From CAZQRW01 sp964596115 (GTDB lineage Bacteria > Hydrothermota > UBA3072 > B12-G15): DNA of 30,973 nt. Below are positions 1 through 8,396 of this stretch, in pieces (position 1 is the first letter of the stretch; each line of letters opens with the position of its first letter). The notes beneath the pieces were generated by a model that worked only from the letters and a program-made list of their open reading frames with translations, was not told the origin of the DNA and ran no database searches. The translations under genes were made by a program, and so were the position numbers. The stretch is from positions 1 to 30,973 of the forward strand of contig CAZQRW010000024.1 in assembly GCA_964596115.1 (NCBI GenBank). The letters run 5' to 3'.

Positions 1-25
1 AATATGAATCTATAAGGAGGTTATA

Positions 26-2893
26 ATGAAATTATCAAAATCTCTTTTCGTTTTTTCTCTATTAGTATCAATAAATCTCTTTTCTCAGAGTATAGTAAAA
101 ACACTTCCACTCCCGGGTTTCTGGGATGGATACTACGCACATGGGCTTACCTTTGATGGTGAACATTTGTGGGTGGGTGATGATTATGATGGAATGGTGT
201 ACTGTATAGACACAACGGATGGGTCCATAATTGACTCCTTTATGGGCACACCAAATTACAGTTATGGATTGGCATTTGATGGCCAGTACTTCTGGATTCC
301 ATCTACATATACATATGGTCCTTACTACTTTTTCAAATTTGATTCATTGGGGAATAAAATAGATTCACTTTCAAGTCCTCTTAATAGCAGATATATAGGT
401 GGTATTGATTTCCAGGGGAATTATTTATGGGCATCAAGATATTATCCGAATACCCAACCAAATCTCTTCAAAATAGATACAACAAATGGTACAGCCGTTG
501 ATTCAATCCCTACACCTGGACTCCAGCCTATGGGAGTGGCATGGGACGGGACAAATATATGGATATCAATGGATGACAATGATGGTGATCCTGAGAAAGT
601 TTACAAATTAGACCCTGCGAACGGGAATGTCCTCTTATCTTTTGATGTCCCAACCACGAATCCCAGGGGTCTCGTGTGGGATGGGGAATACCTATGGCTT
701 ATTGCAAAACATCCCGATTCAACAAAGGGGCTACTATATAAATATGATGTTAATGTCGGTATGCCTGAAATTAATCTGTATGCAAGCTTTCATAACTTTG
801 GAATAGTTATCCTTGGTGATACAGCAACCTGGAATCTTGGATATTCCAATACAGGAAATGGAGATTTGATTGTTGATTCTATGATTATCACAGGTCCTGA
901 ATTTTCTCCATCTATGGCCTTTCCTGAAACATTACTCCCTGATTCTTCTTCATCAGTTGACATCTACTTTATTCCAGGCACCTGCGGTTCATTTTCCGAG
1001 ACGATGTTTGTATACTCCAACGATCCCTTACACCCTATTGAAGCAGTTTACCTGCAGGGAGAATCATATACAGATAGTGCCAATATTGTAGTTTCTGACA
1101 CATTACATAACTTTGGCAATCTTTGGTATAAGGCAAAACACTACTGGAATCTCGGAGTACAAAACCTTGGGCTCGATAGTTTAAAGATAGATAGTTTAAC
1201 ATTTCATACGAATTTCTTTAAAGCCAATGTATCAACCTCTGTGGTTATCCCACCTACTTCAGGTGATACATTCAGAATTTTCTATATGCCCAATATAATA
1301 GGAAACCATAATGACACATTGAGAATATACTCCAATGACCCAGATGAACCAATTACGGAAATCGCTCTAATGGGAAATGCAATTGATGTTAATTTTGACA
1401 GTTGTGGTATCCCTATCTGGTCTTACACCGCTCAAGGCGACATCTGGAAACACATAAGGTCCATAAAAGTTCTTCCAGATATCGATAATGATGGATATGA
1501 TGAAGTACTGGCTACAAGTGAAAATGATACCCTTTATTGTTTTTATGGAAACGGTTATGGAGAAGGGCAAGCCGCATGGACTTTTACTGATGCAGCTTGT
1601 TGGACAGAAAGGGGGTTAATTACTGTACCAGATATAAACGGTGATAGTATTAATGATGTAATATATGGAACCATATGGGGATCGAGAAAGGTCTATGCAA
1701 TATCTGGGTCCAATGGCTCAGTAATTTGGTCATACGATACCCATGAATACGGCGATGGAGGATGGGTTTACGAAGTGGCACCCTTCGTAGATATAACAGG
1801 GGATAACATCATAGAAATATTGGCAGCAACTGGGAATGATTCATATAATACAGGCCCAAGAAGAATATTTTGCCTGAACGGTGCAACGGGAGAAAAAATA
1901 TGGGAAAAACAGCTCTCTAACTATTCAGGTTTCGGAGTCAGAATGACAGAAGATATAACAGGGGATAACATACCAGAAGTTGCTGCATCCTCAGGGGACG
2001 GTGTCTCTTCAGCATACAATGTCTATCTTCTGGACGGATCCAGCGGAAGCCAAATGTGGGTAACAAATATTGGTACAGGGGCAGTCTGGACTGTTATTCC
2101 TGGATGCGATGTAAATGGGGACGACACAACTGATATAATAGCAGGGTATAATGGAGGAGTATGTGCCCTGAATATTAAAAATGGAGATATATTATGGAAT
2201 AGAACAATTAGCGGAGATGTATTAGAATTAACATTGATACCTGATATAAATGGAAATGGTTCTCCAGAGATTATTCCCCAGGGAGCTGCAGTAAGTAACT
2301 TAAGTGTGGTAGATTGCCTTACAGGGAATATCATTTGGTCAAAGACACTTGCCGATGGTATATATTCTGTTACAGATATTTCCGATCTAACAGGTGATGG
2401 AAAGCGCGATCTTGCGGTAGGAACTGGGTATACAAATAATTACTTATATCTCATAAATGTATCCAACGGGAATATCCTCTACTCATCCCCTATGTCGAGT
2501 GCAATGGAGACAATTAATAAAATGGAGGATATTACAGGTGACGGATTCGATGAGATTCTGGTGGGAGAAAGAAACGGAAAAATCTCATTACTTTCCAGTG
2601 GAAATTGGTCAGGGGTATATCAGGAATTCGATAATAACAGGTTCAAAAATGGAATAAGTTCAAGCACGATAGTCAAAAATATTCTTAAAATACGGTATTC
2701 TTTACCTGTTAAAACAACTGCAACGCTTCTTATTATTGACATTCAGGGAAGGATTATTAATGAAAAGAACCTGGGAAATACTAAAGAGGGACTGATAAGC
2801 ATATCAACCAAAAAATACCCTTCAGGTGTCTATCATATAATGATAAAAACAGCAAAAAAATCGTATATCAGGAAGGTGTTAATAATCAAGTAG
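26..2893 (+). CDS. Secreted FG-GAP/propeller protein with T9SS sorting tail
   Basis: Seen: a 955-residue protein with an N-terminal signal peptide (hydrophobic residues about 6-20). Residues about 25-245 are a repetitive propeller-like region rich in 'WDG' and 'FDG' turns. Two Hydin/ASPM-type 'choice-of-anchor D' domains follow at about 250-350 and 355-450, each opening with an 'HNFG' strand. A second propeller at about 460-865 has eight Asp-rich calcium-type loops (DIDNDG, DINGDS, DITGDN twice, DVNGDD, DINGNG, DLTGDG, DITGDG). The C-terminal 80 residues resemble a type IX secretion sorting domain (IRYSLP, 'G..I', 'PSGVYHIMI', 'KVLIIK'). A Shine-Dalgarno (AAGGAGG, 14-20) precedes the ATG by 5 nt. 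Inference: an exported or surface-anchored protein, probably adhesive or structural. No catalytic motif is visible. The domain calls are confident; the biological role is unknown. Confidence 0.85.
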   Translation: MKLSKSLFVFSLLVSINLFSQSIVKTLPLPGFWDGYYAHGLTFDGEHLWVGDDYDGMVYCIDTTDGSIIDSFMGTPNYSYGLAFDGQYFWIPSTYTYGPYYFFKFDSLGNKIDSLSSPLNSRYIGGIDFQGNYLWASRYYPNTQPNLFKIDTTNGTAVDSIPTPGLQPMGVAWDGTNIWISMDDNDGDPEKVYKLDPANGNVLLSFDVPTTNPRGLVWDGEYLWLIAKHPDSTKGLLYKYDVNVGMPEINLYASFHNFGIVILGDTATWNLGYSNTGNGDLIVDSMIITGPEFSPSMAFPETLLPDSSSSVDIYFIPGTCGSFSETMFVYSNDPLHPIEAVYLQGESYTDSANIVVSDTLHNFGNLWYKAKHYWNLGVQNLGLDSLKIDSLTFHTNFFKANVSTSVVIPPTSGDTFRIFYMPNIIGNHNDTLRIYSNDPDEPITEIALMGNAIDVNFDSCGIPIWSYTAQGDIWKHIRSIKVLPDIDNDGYDEVLATSENDTLYCFYGNGYGEGQAAWTFTDAACWTERGLITVPDINGDSINDVIYGTIWGSRKVYAISGSNGSVIWSYDTHEYGDGGWVYEVAPFVDITGDNIIEILAATGNDSYNTGPRRIFCLNGATGEKIWEKQLSNYSGFGVRMTEDITGDNIPEVAASSGDGVSSAYNVYLLDGSSGSQMWVTNIGTGAVWTVIPGCDVNGDDTTDIIAGYNGGVCALNIKNGDILWNRTISGDVLELTLIPDINGNGSPEIIPQGAAVSNLSVVDCLTGNIIWSKTLADGIYSVTDISDLTGDGKRDLAVGTGYTNNYLYLINVSNGNILYSSPMSSAMETINKMEDITGDGFDEILVGERNGKISLLSSGNWSGVYQEFDNNRFKNGISSSTIVKNILKIRYSLPVKTTATLLIIDIQGRIINEKNLGNTKEGLISISTKKYPSGVYHIMIKTAKKSYIRKVLIIK

Positions 2894-2961
2894 AATTATA
2901 CATTAATTTTTTACAAAAGAAAAAAATTATTTTATAGTAACAACAAAGCAAAAAACTTTTA

Positions 2962-2989
2962 TTGACATTTTTTTTATATTTTGTATTAT
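2962..2989 (+). promoter_or_regulatory. Sigma70-type promoter of the second-messenger operon
   Basis: TTGACA (2962-2967), a 16-nt T-rich spacer and TATTAT (2984-2989). The A of the ATG at 2996 lies 7 nt past the -10 box, where transcription would normally begin, so the mRNA would have no 5' leader. No Shine-Dalgarno precedes the ATG. Confidence 0.7.
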
Positions 2990-2995
2990 GAAAAT

Positions 2996-4183
2996 ATGGG
3001 CATAAAAAAAATCTTCCTATTAAATTTAATTGTCCCTCTTACAATTGCAGGAATTATGCTTGTTACCTTTATCTATATTGTAACAATGACAAAAATGGGT
3101 ATAGGCCAAAAAATCCTGGCAAACAAAGAACTTGAACTACTCGCTTCAAAAATCCCTTCAAATCCAGATAATAGAAAGACTATAAGGATAATAGAAGATT
3201 ATATAAAATATAAACCCAATGTAAAAAATGTGGACATAATTGATGCTGAAACAAGAAAGATAATAATTTCTTCTGAACCATTAAGGGTAGGGGTAACTTT
3301 TACAGGGCAGACTTCTGGCCTTATAAAAGGAGAAAAAAGAGGCAAATTTTATTTAGTATCATCCGTTCCTATTAAAAATAAATTTTTTCTCCTTCAAAAA
3401 AAAGATATATCTCATATAATTGCAACTGACCAAACGATAATTCTGTACTATATTGTTTTTACTGTTCTAATTCTTCTACTGATCTCTTTTTACTTCAATA
3501 GAAATCTGAATCATTATTTACTTAAACCTATTAGACTTATCACAGAGAAAATTGATGACTATACAGAACGAAGGGCTAAATTTAATGAGAAATTTGAGAA
3601 TTTTCCAACAGAATTTACAAGGCTATTATTTCATCTAAAAAGGATGGCTGATAAGATCGGTTATTTTGAAAAAGAAATAATGGAACTATCTGAAAAAGAC
3701 TTCCGAACAGGGCTTTATAACTCAAGGATCTTTTACACCGACATAGGTGAGACATTCAGAAAAATTAAGGGTGGTATAAGGAGTACTGCAATTCTCGCAG
3801 TCATTGATATTGATAAATTTAAAAAAATAAATGATACATATGGTCACTATGAAGGTGATAGAATACTTACATCTGTAGCAGAAATGATTAAAAGGGGGGC
3901 ATCTAAATCAAACATTGGAAAGGCATACAGATATGGTGGTGATGAGTTCTTTATATTATTTAATGTTGAATTTATGGAAACCGCTATCCATACATGTGAA
4001 ACAATACGAAAATCAATAGAAAAGGATAAAAAAGTGACAGTTAGTATTGGCATTGCAAAAAATTTCCCGGATGACAAACCCGTTGACTTAATAAGGTGGG
4101 CTGACTATGCAATGTATAATGCAAAAAAAGCGGGTGGCAATAGTGTAAATGTATGGAAAGGTTTGGAAGGGAGGAATAAATGA
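2996..4183 (+). CDS. Membrane-bound diguanylate cyclase (GGDEF)
   Basis: Makes c-di-GMP from two GTP. Seen: 395 residues with a first membrane helix at about 6-30, a roughly 115-residue extracytoplasmic sensor region, a second helix at about 145-165, a HAMP-like linker and a GGDEF domain. The active-site GGDEF (residues 314-318) is intact. The allosteric inhibitory I-site (RxxD just upstream, as in PleD) reads SNIG, so product inhibition is probably absent. No EAL or HD-GYP domain is attached. I chose ATG 2996 over an in-frame TTG at 2981 because the promoter -10 box overlaps the latter. It is the first gene of a four-gene operon; its stop overlaps the next start by 4 nt (ATGA). The enzyme class is secure; the sensed signal is unknown. 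Confidence 0.92.
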   Translation: MGIKKIFLLNLIVPLTIAGIMLVTFIYIVTMTKMGIGQKILANKELELLASKIPSNPDNRKTIRIIEDYIKYKPNVKNVDIIDAETRKIIISSEPLRVGVTFTGQTSGLIKGEKRGKFYLVSSVPIKNKFFLLQKKDISHIIATDQTIILYYIVFTVLILLLISFYFNRNLNHYLLKPIRLITEKIDDYTERRAKFNEKFENFPTEFTRLLFHLKRMADKIGYFEKEIMELSEKDFRTGLYNSRIFYTDIGETFRKIKGGIRSTAILAVIDIDKFKKINDTYGHYEGDRILTSVAEMIKRGASKSNIGKAYRYGGDEFFILFNVEFMETAIHTCETIRKSIEKDKKVTVSIGIAKNFPDDKPVDLIRWADYAMYNAKKAGGNSVNVWKGLEGRNK

Positions 4184-5727
4184 TATTCATTATAGTATCT
4201 TTAACATTAAATTTCTCTATAGATAGGGCTACTTTTTATAACAATAATGTCCTCGTTCAAAGAACGACAAGTAAGAAACTCATTGCTGGAGATTATCAGA
4301 TACAAACAAATATAATTCCTGGAAATATCACCGGAAACATAAGAATTTCCTCTGATAGCAACGTTATTTTAGGAGAAATTAAAGCTAACACAGTATTTTC
4401 AGATTCTGTATTTAAAACCAAAATAAAGAATTTAAAAGATAGCATAAGTCTTCTAACTGACAGCATCTTAAGGCTTGAAGATATGATAGAAACCATTAAA
4501 TCACAGGAGGAATTTCTGAATTCGATAAAAGTTACTATGCCAAAAGAATTTTCTACTGAATTTACAAAAGGTAAATTTGATCCGATTGCATTTAGAAACG
4601 TATTAAACTTTTTAGGTAAGAATTATTCCAGATTTAAGACCGAAAAAAGAAAAATTAACAAGAAGATATCAAACTGTAAAGAAAAAATTAACAAATTAAA
4701 AAAAATACTTAATGATTTATCTGGCACAGGCAAAACAAAATTTAATAGAATTATTTTTCCAGCAAGGGTGCTAAGTGATGGCTATCATAAGTTTAGACTT
4801 GAGTATACTATAAAAGACGGTGGTTTTTATGTCTTCTACGTTTTGAGAGAAGAGCCTGAAAACAATAAAACAGAGATAGAATATTTCGCAGATGTATGGC
4901 AATTAACAGGGGAGGATTGGAAAGATATAGGGATTACGTTCTCGACAGCACAACCTTCATATGGTGCTAATGCCCCTTCTCCTTCTCCCTGGTATGTAAA
5001 TATTTTAGGATACACGTTACCCTTAAAAACAGAACTCAAAGGCTTTGAAAAAATTGCCTCTGCAAAAAATGTTGCTGAGGATAAAGAAAGAAGGGTCTTC
5101 CCCAAAACAACGCCTATATCAATCACATATAGCATTAGTGGGAAAAGAAGTATCCTTTCTCAAAAAAAACCACAAAAAGTTTTAATAAACAAGAATAAAC
5201 TTGATAGTAAATTTACTTATTTTACTGCCCCTTATATGAGTAAATATGCGTTTCTTACTGCAAAAACAAAAAATACTACTAAAAACTTCTACTTATCCGG
5301 CAGGTCTTATATCTATGTCGGAAATGAGTATGTGGGGGAAGCCAATATTGGTAATTTCTTTCCTGACGATGAAGTGGCTCTTCCTGGAGGAGTTGACAGA
5401 AGGATAAAAGTATCACGAAAACTTCTAAAACGATTCCATAAAACAAAAGGTATCTTAAAAAAATCGGAGGCAGTTGAATTCAAGTATCTAAACACTGTAA
5501 AAAATCCTCTACCTGTCTCAATAAAAATAACAGTGCTGGATAGAATTCCTGTTACAAGAGATTCTAGAATAAATATTAAGGACGTAAAATTCTTTCCAAA
5601 GCCTGACTCCATCGATAAAAATTCTGGATTTATATTTTATAAATTAGATCTCAAGCCAAACGCCATATTCTCAGATACAACTTCCTTTACAATAGAGTAT
5701 CCAAAGGGATTAAGGATAAATCTGTGA
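4180..5727 (+). CDS. DUF4139 / MuiA-like protein
   Basis: A 515-residue protein related to the 'mucoidy inhibitor A'/DUF4139 family, whose biochemical role is not established. Seen: a short hydrophobic N-terminus (a weak possible signal peptide), a beta-rich DUF4140-like N-terminal segment, two helical coiled-coil stretches at about 78-110 and 150-182, then a beta-rich DUF4139 domain from about 200. The latter carries the family hallmark of an 'STAQP' strand followed by a Pro-rich 'PSPSPWYV' stretch. It overlaps the upstream GGDEF gene by 4 nt and the downstream HAD gene by 4 nt (GTGA), implying translational coupling. Inference: an envelope-associated protein co-produced with two cyclic-nucleotide synthases. 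Family assignment is good; function is unknown. Confidence 0.8.
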   Translation: MIFIIVSLTLNFSIDRATFYNNNVLVQRTTSKKLIAGDYQIQTNIIPGNITGNIRISSDSNVILGEIKANTVFSDSVFKTKIKNLKDSISLLTDSILRLEDMIETIKSQEEFLNSIKVTMPKEFSTEFTKGKFDPIAFRNVLNFLGKNYSRFKTEKRKINKKISNCKEKINKLKKILNDLSGTGKTKFNRIIFPARVLSDGYHKFRLEYTIKDGGFYVFYVLREEPENNKTEIEYFADVWQLTGEDWKDIGITFSTAQPSYGANAPSPSPWYVNILGYTLPLKTELKGFEKIASAKNVAEDKERRVFPKTTPISITYSISGKRSILSQKKPQKVLINKNKLDSKFTYFTAPYMSKYAFLTAKTKNTTKNFYLSGRSYIYVGNEYVGEANIGNFFPDDEVALPGGVDRRIKVSRKLLKRFHKTKGILKKSEAVEFKYLNTVKNPLPVSIKITVLDRIPVTRDSRINIKDVKFFPKPDSIDKNSGFIFYKLDLKPNAIFSDTTSFTIEYPKGLRINL

Positions 5728-6410
5728 TAAAGGCAATATTCTTTGATTGTTGGTGGACTGTAATTAGGCCCGCCTTTTCTTCTTTGGATGAATTAACAAA
5801 TATAAGAATAAAAATGTTACAGGATTTAACAGGGCTTTCTAAGTTTCGCATCATCAAAGGTCTTGATTTTTTATTTACGGAAATCAACAATAAAGATAGA
5901 GATTATTCAGTAATGGAAAGGGATATAATACTTTCCAATTATTTTGGAGTTCCTGCAGATGGAAGTTTGGGATTGGTCTTTGCTGAAAGTATGTTAAAGA
6001 TACCAGTCGTTCCTGTTTGCGGCATTGATAATTTATTGATAGCCCTAAAAAATAAAGGAAAAAAGCTGGGAATTATATCAAATACACCCTTGGGCAACGT
6101 GGAGAGAATCTGGCTTAAAAAACTAAATCTACTTCAGTATTTTGACACCCTTATTTTTTCCATAGAGATTGGGAAGAGAAAACCACATAAAAAAATATTC
6201 AATGCTGCTATGGAATCCATAGGGGTTCACCCAAATGAATCCATACATATTGGTGACAGCCCTGAAACGGATATTCTGGGAGCTAAATCAGCTGGAATGA
6301 TGGCTATCTACTTAAACACAAGAAAAATTGAATTTCCAAAAAATATGCCAGAACCTGATTGTAGAGAAGATTCCGTAGAAAAATTAAAAAGGATATTGGT
6401 ACAACTGTGA
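5724..6410 (+). CDS. HAD-superfamily hydrolase with atypical motif I
   Basis: A 228-residue haloacid dehalogenase-like hydrolase, probably a phosphatase. Seen: motif I is F-F-D8-C-W10-W-T, so the nucleophile Asp8 is present but the usual second Asp (general acid/base) is Trp. Motif II is 'IISNT', the motif III lysine lies in 'GKRKP', and motif IV is 'HIGDSPETD'. A helical cap of about 75 residues follows motif I. Family knowledge: HAD members with DxWxT or DxAxT motifs exist and can still be catalytic. The GTG start overlaps the upstream stop by 4 nt, and the gene's own stop overlaps the next GTG by 4 nt. The substrate cannot be told from sequence. Confidence 0.85.
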   Translation: MIKAIFFDCWWTVIRPAFSSLDELTNIRIKMLQDLTGLSKFRIIKGLDFLFTEINNKDRDYSVMERDIILSNYFGVPADGSLGLVFAESMLKIPVVPVCGIDNLLIALKNKGKKLGIISNTPLGNVERIWLKKLNLLQYFDTLIFSIEIGKRKPHKKIFNAAMESIGVHPNESIHIGDSPETDILGAKSAGMMAIYLNTRKIEFPKNMPEPDCREDSVEKLKRILVQL

Positions 6411-8347
6411 AGAGAAAAATATTAATTTTCTTTTTTGTATCTATCCTGACTTTACTGTTTTCTTTAACAGGACCTTTCAAATTTTTAGAATTGAAGTTAT
6501 TTGATAGTCGTCTTGAGGTAAGAGGAAAGGAAAAGCCCCCAAAAAATATAGTTATTGTTGCCATAGATGATGATACATATAACAATCTAAAGGTCACATT
6601 CCCATACCCCCGGACATACTATGCAAAACTTCTTAACAATCTAAAAAAAGCAGGGGCAAAAGAAGTAGTATTTGACATTGAATTTGATACTCCTTCTACT
6701 GACGATAGTATCTTTTCAAATGCAATAAGAAATTTCGGAAATGTAATACTTGCATCGAAATTAACAAGAGGGAATTCTGTTGAACCAGAATCTATCCTCA
6801 GGAACGTGAGTAAAACAGGATTTGCAAACCTAAAAGTAGATAAAGATGGGGTTGTACGAAAATACCTTTTTTCCTATAATGGAAATCCTTCCATTGCACT
6901 ATCTGCCTATAAAATTTTAAATAAAATGGAAACTTTTAAAGATGTCAATTATTTGTATTTCTACGGGCCCCGAGGGGTATTGCCATACTATTCTTTTTGG
7001 TCAGTGTTGGATGATAAAACCTTTTTGGTAAAGGGTATTGAAGATTCTGCCAATGATGCAAATGTATTTTATGAATATCTTAAAGATAGCACATTTTATA
7101 ATAAAATCGTCTTTGTTGGTGTTACACTTGAAGAACTCCAGGATTTTAAACCAGTCCCCTTTACCTCTAATGGCCCAATGCCAGGGGCAGAAATCCACGC
7201 AACTGCTCTTGGTAATCTCTTTGAAAATAAATTTATAAATATACTTAATTTTAAATATATTATCATTATTATTCTAATACTTACCGTGGTTCTTTTGAAC
7301 TTTCCATTTTCTAAATCTATAATTAATGGAATTTTATTCTTTGTTATTTTGGCAGTAATCTTCATTGTGGACTACTATATATTTGTTAAATATTCTCTCT
7401 GGGTAAAATTAATCCCTCTCATACTTGCAACAATTCTATCTTATATTGGGGGGACTACGGATAGGCTAATTAGAGAACAAAAGGAAAGGAAGGCACTAAA
7501 ATCTATATTCCACAAATATGTACCAGGTATCATAATGGAAGAACTCCTCAAAAACCCTAAAAGTATCGAACTTGGAGGTGAGGAGAGAAATATGACAGTT
7601 CTTTTCAGTGACATCGAGGGATTTACAACATTTTCCGAAGGTAAAGATCCAAAGCATATTGTCGGGTTAATTAACAGATACTTCAGTGAATTGACAAAAA
7701 TAATATTTGAATATCAGGGAACAGTAGACAAATATGAAGGTGATGCGATAATGGCGATATTTGGTGCACCATATTATTATGAGGATCATCCACTCAAAGC
7801 AGTAGTATCAACACTTAAAATGAAAGAGAGGGTACATCAGCTATGGAACGAAGATTTCCCCAGATTAAAAACAAGATTTGGTGTAAATACAGGCCAGATG
7901 ATAGTTGGGAATATGGGTTCTGAAGAAAGGATTGATTATACAGTAATTGGAGATAGTGTAAATTTAGCTTCAAGACTTGAAGGTGCCAACAAGCAATACG
8001 GAACAGAAATACTTATTGGGGAAGAAACAGCAAATTCTGTAAAAGAGAAAATCCCCTTACGAGAAATCGACAGGGTTAGGGTATTGGGGACGAGAAAAGC
8101 CATTAGGATATTTGAACCTTTAGACTTAGAATGGGATGATGAACTCAGAGAGATTGTTTCACTATTTCATAGGGCTATTGAATATTATAGGAACAGAGAT
8201 TGGGAAAGAGCAGCGAACTTTTTCAAGGAAATTCTAAAATTGAAAGAAGACAATCCTTCGAAAATATTCCTTAAGAGATTAGAACTATACAAAGTAAGTC
8301 CTCCTCCAGAGGATTGGGATGGGACATACAACCTTACCGAAAAATAA
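6407..8347 (+). CDS. CHASE2-domain class III adenylate cyclase
   Basis: Predicted to make cAMP from ATP in response to an extracytoplasmic signal. Seen: 646 residues with an N-terminal membrane helix (about 4-20), a CHASE2 sensor domain (about 25-275, including 'VIVAIDDDTY' and 'VVFDIEF'), three membrane helices between about 283 and 348, a class III cyclase domain (about 390-560) and a helical TPR-like C-terminus. Metal-binding Asp402 (FSDIEGFT) and Asp446 (KYEGD) are present. Lys442 and the Thr in 'DYTVIGD' form the adenine-selecting pair usual in bacterial enzymes, and the transition-state Asn and Arg are in 'NLASRL'. The start is GTG, overlapping the HAD stop. It is the last gene of the operon. 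Specificity for cAMP over cGMP is inferred from the Lys/Thr pair. Confidence 0.9.
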   Translation: MKRKILIFFFVSILTLLFSLTGPFKFLELKLFDSRLEVRGKEKPPKNIVIVAIDDDTYNNLKVTFPYPRTYYAKLLNNLKKAGAKEVVFDIEFDTPSTDDSIFSNAIRNFGNVILASKLTRGNSVEPESILRNVSKTGFANLKVDKDGVVRKYLFSYNGNPSIALSAYKILNKMETFKDVNYLYFYGPRGVLPYYSFWSVLDDKTFLVKGIEDSANDANVFYEYLKDSTFYNKIVFVGVTLEELQDFKPVPFTSNGPMPGAEIHATALGNLFENKFINILNFKYIIIIILILTVVLLNFPFSKSIINGILFFVILAVIFIVDYYIFVKYSLWVKLIPLILATILSYIGGTTDRLIREQKERKALKSIFHKYVPGIIMEELLKNPKSIELGGEERNMTVLFSDIEGFTTFSEGKDPKHIVGLINRYFSELTKIIFEYQGTVDKYEGDAIMAIFGAPYYYEDHPLKAVVSTLKMKERVHQLWNEDFPRLKTRFGVNTGQMIVGNMGSEERIDYTVIGDSVNLASRLEGANKQYGTEILIGEETANSVKEKIPLREIDRVRVLGTRKAIRIFEPLDLEWDDELREIVSLFHRAIEYYRNRDWERAANFFKEILKLKEDNPSKIFLKRLELYKVSPPPEDWDGTYNLTEK

Positions 8348-8396
8348 ACCTTTTTATTTTACTTCGAATATTGCATTTTGTCAGAATCACTTTGTT

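Noticed and set aside
2981..2995. TTG start 5 codons upstream of the diguanylate cyclase ATG
   Set aside because: It overlaps the -10 box (TATTAT, 2984-2989) of the likely promoter, so it would not be in the mRNA.
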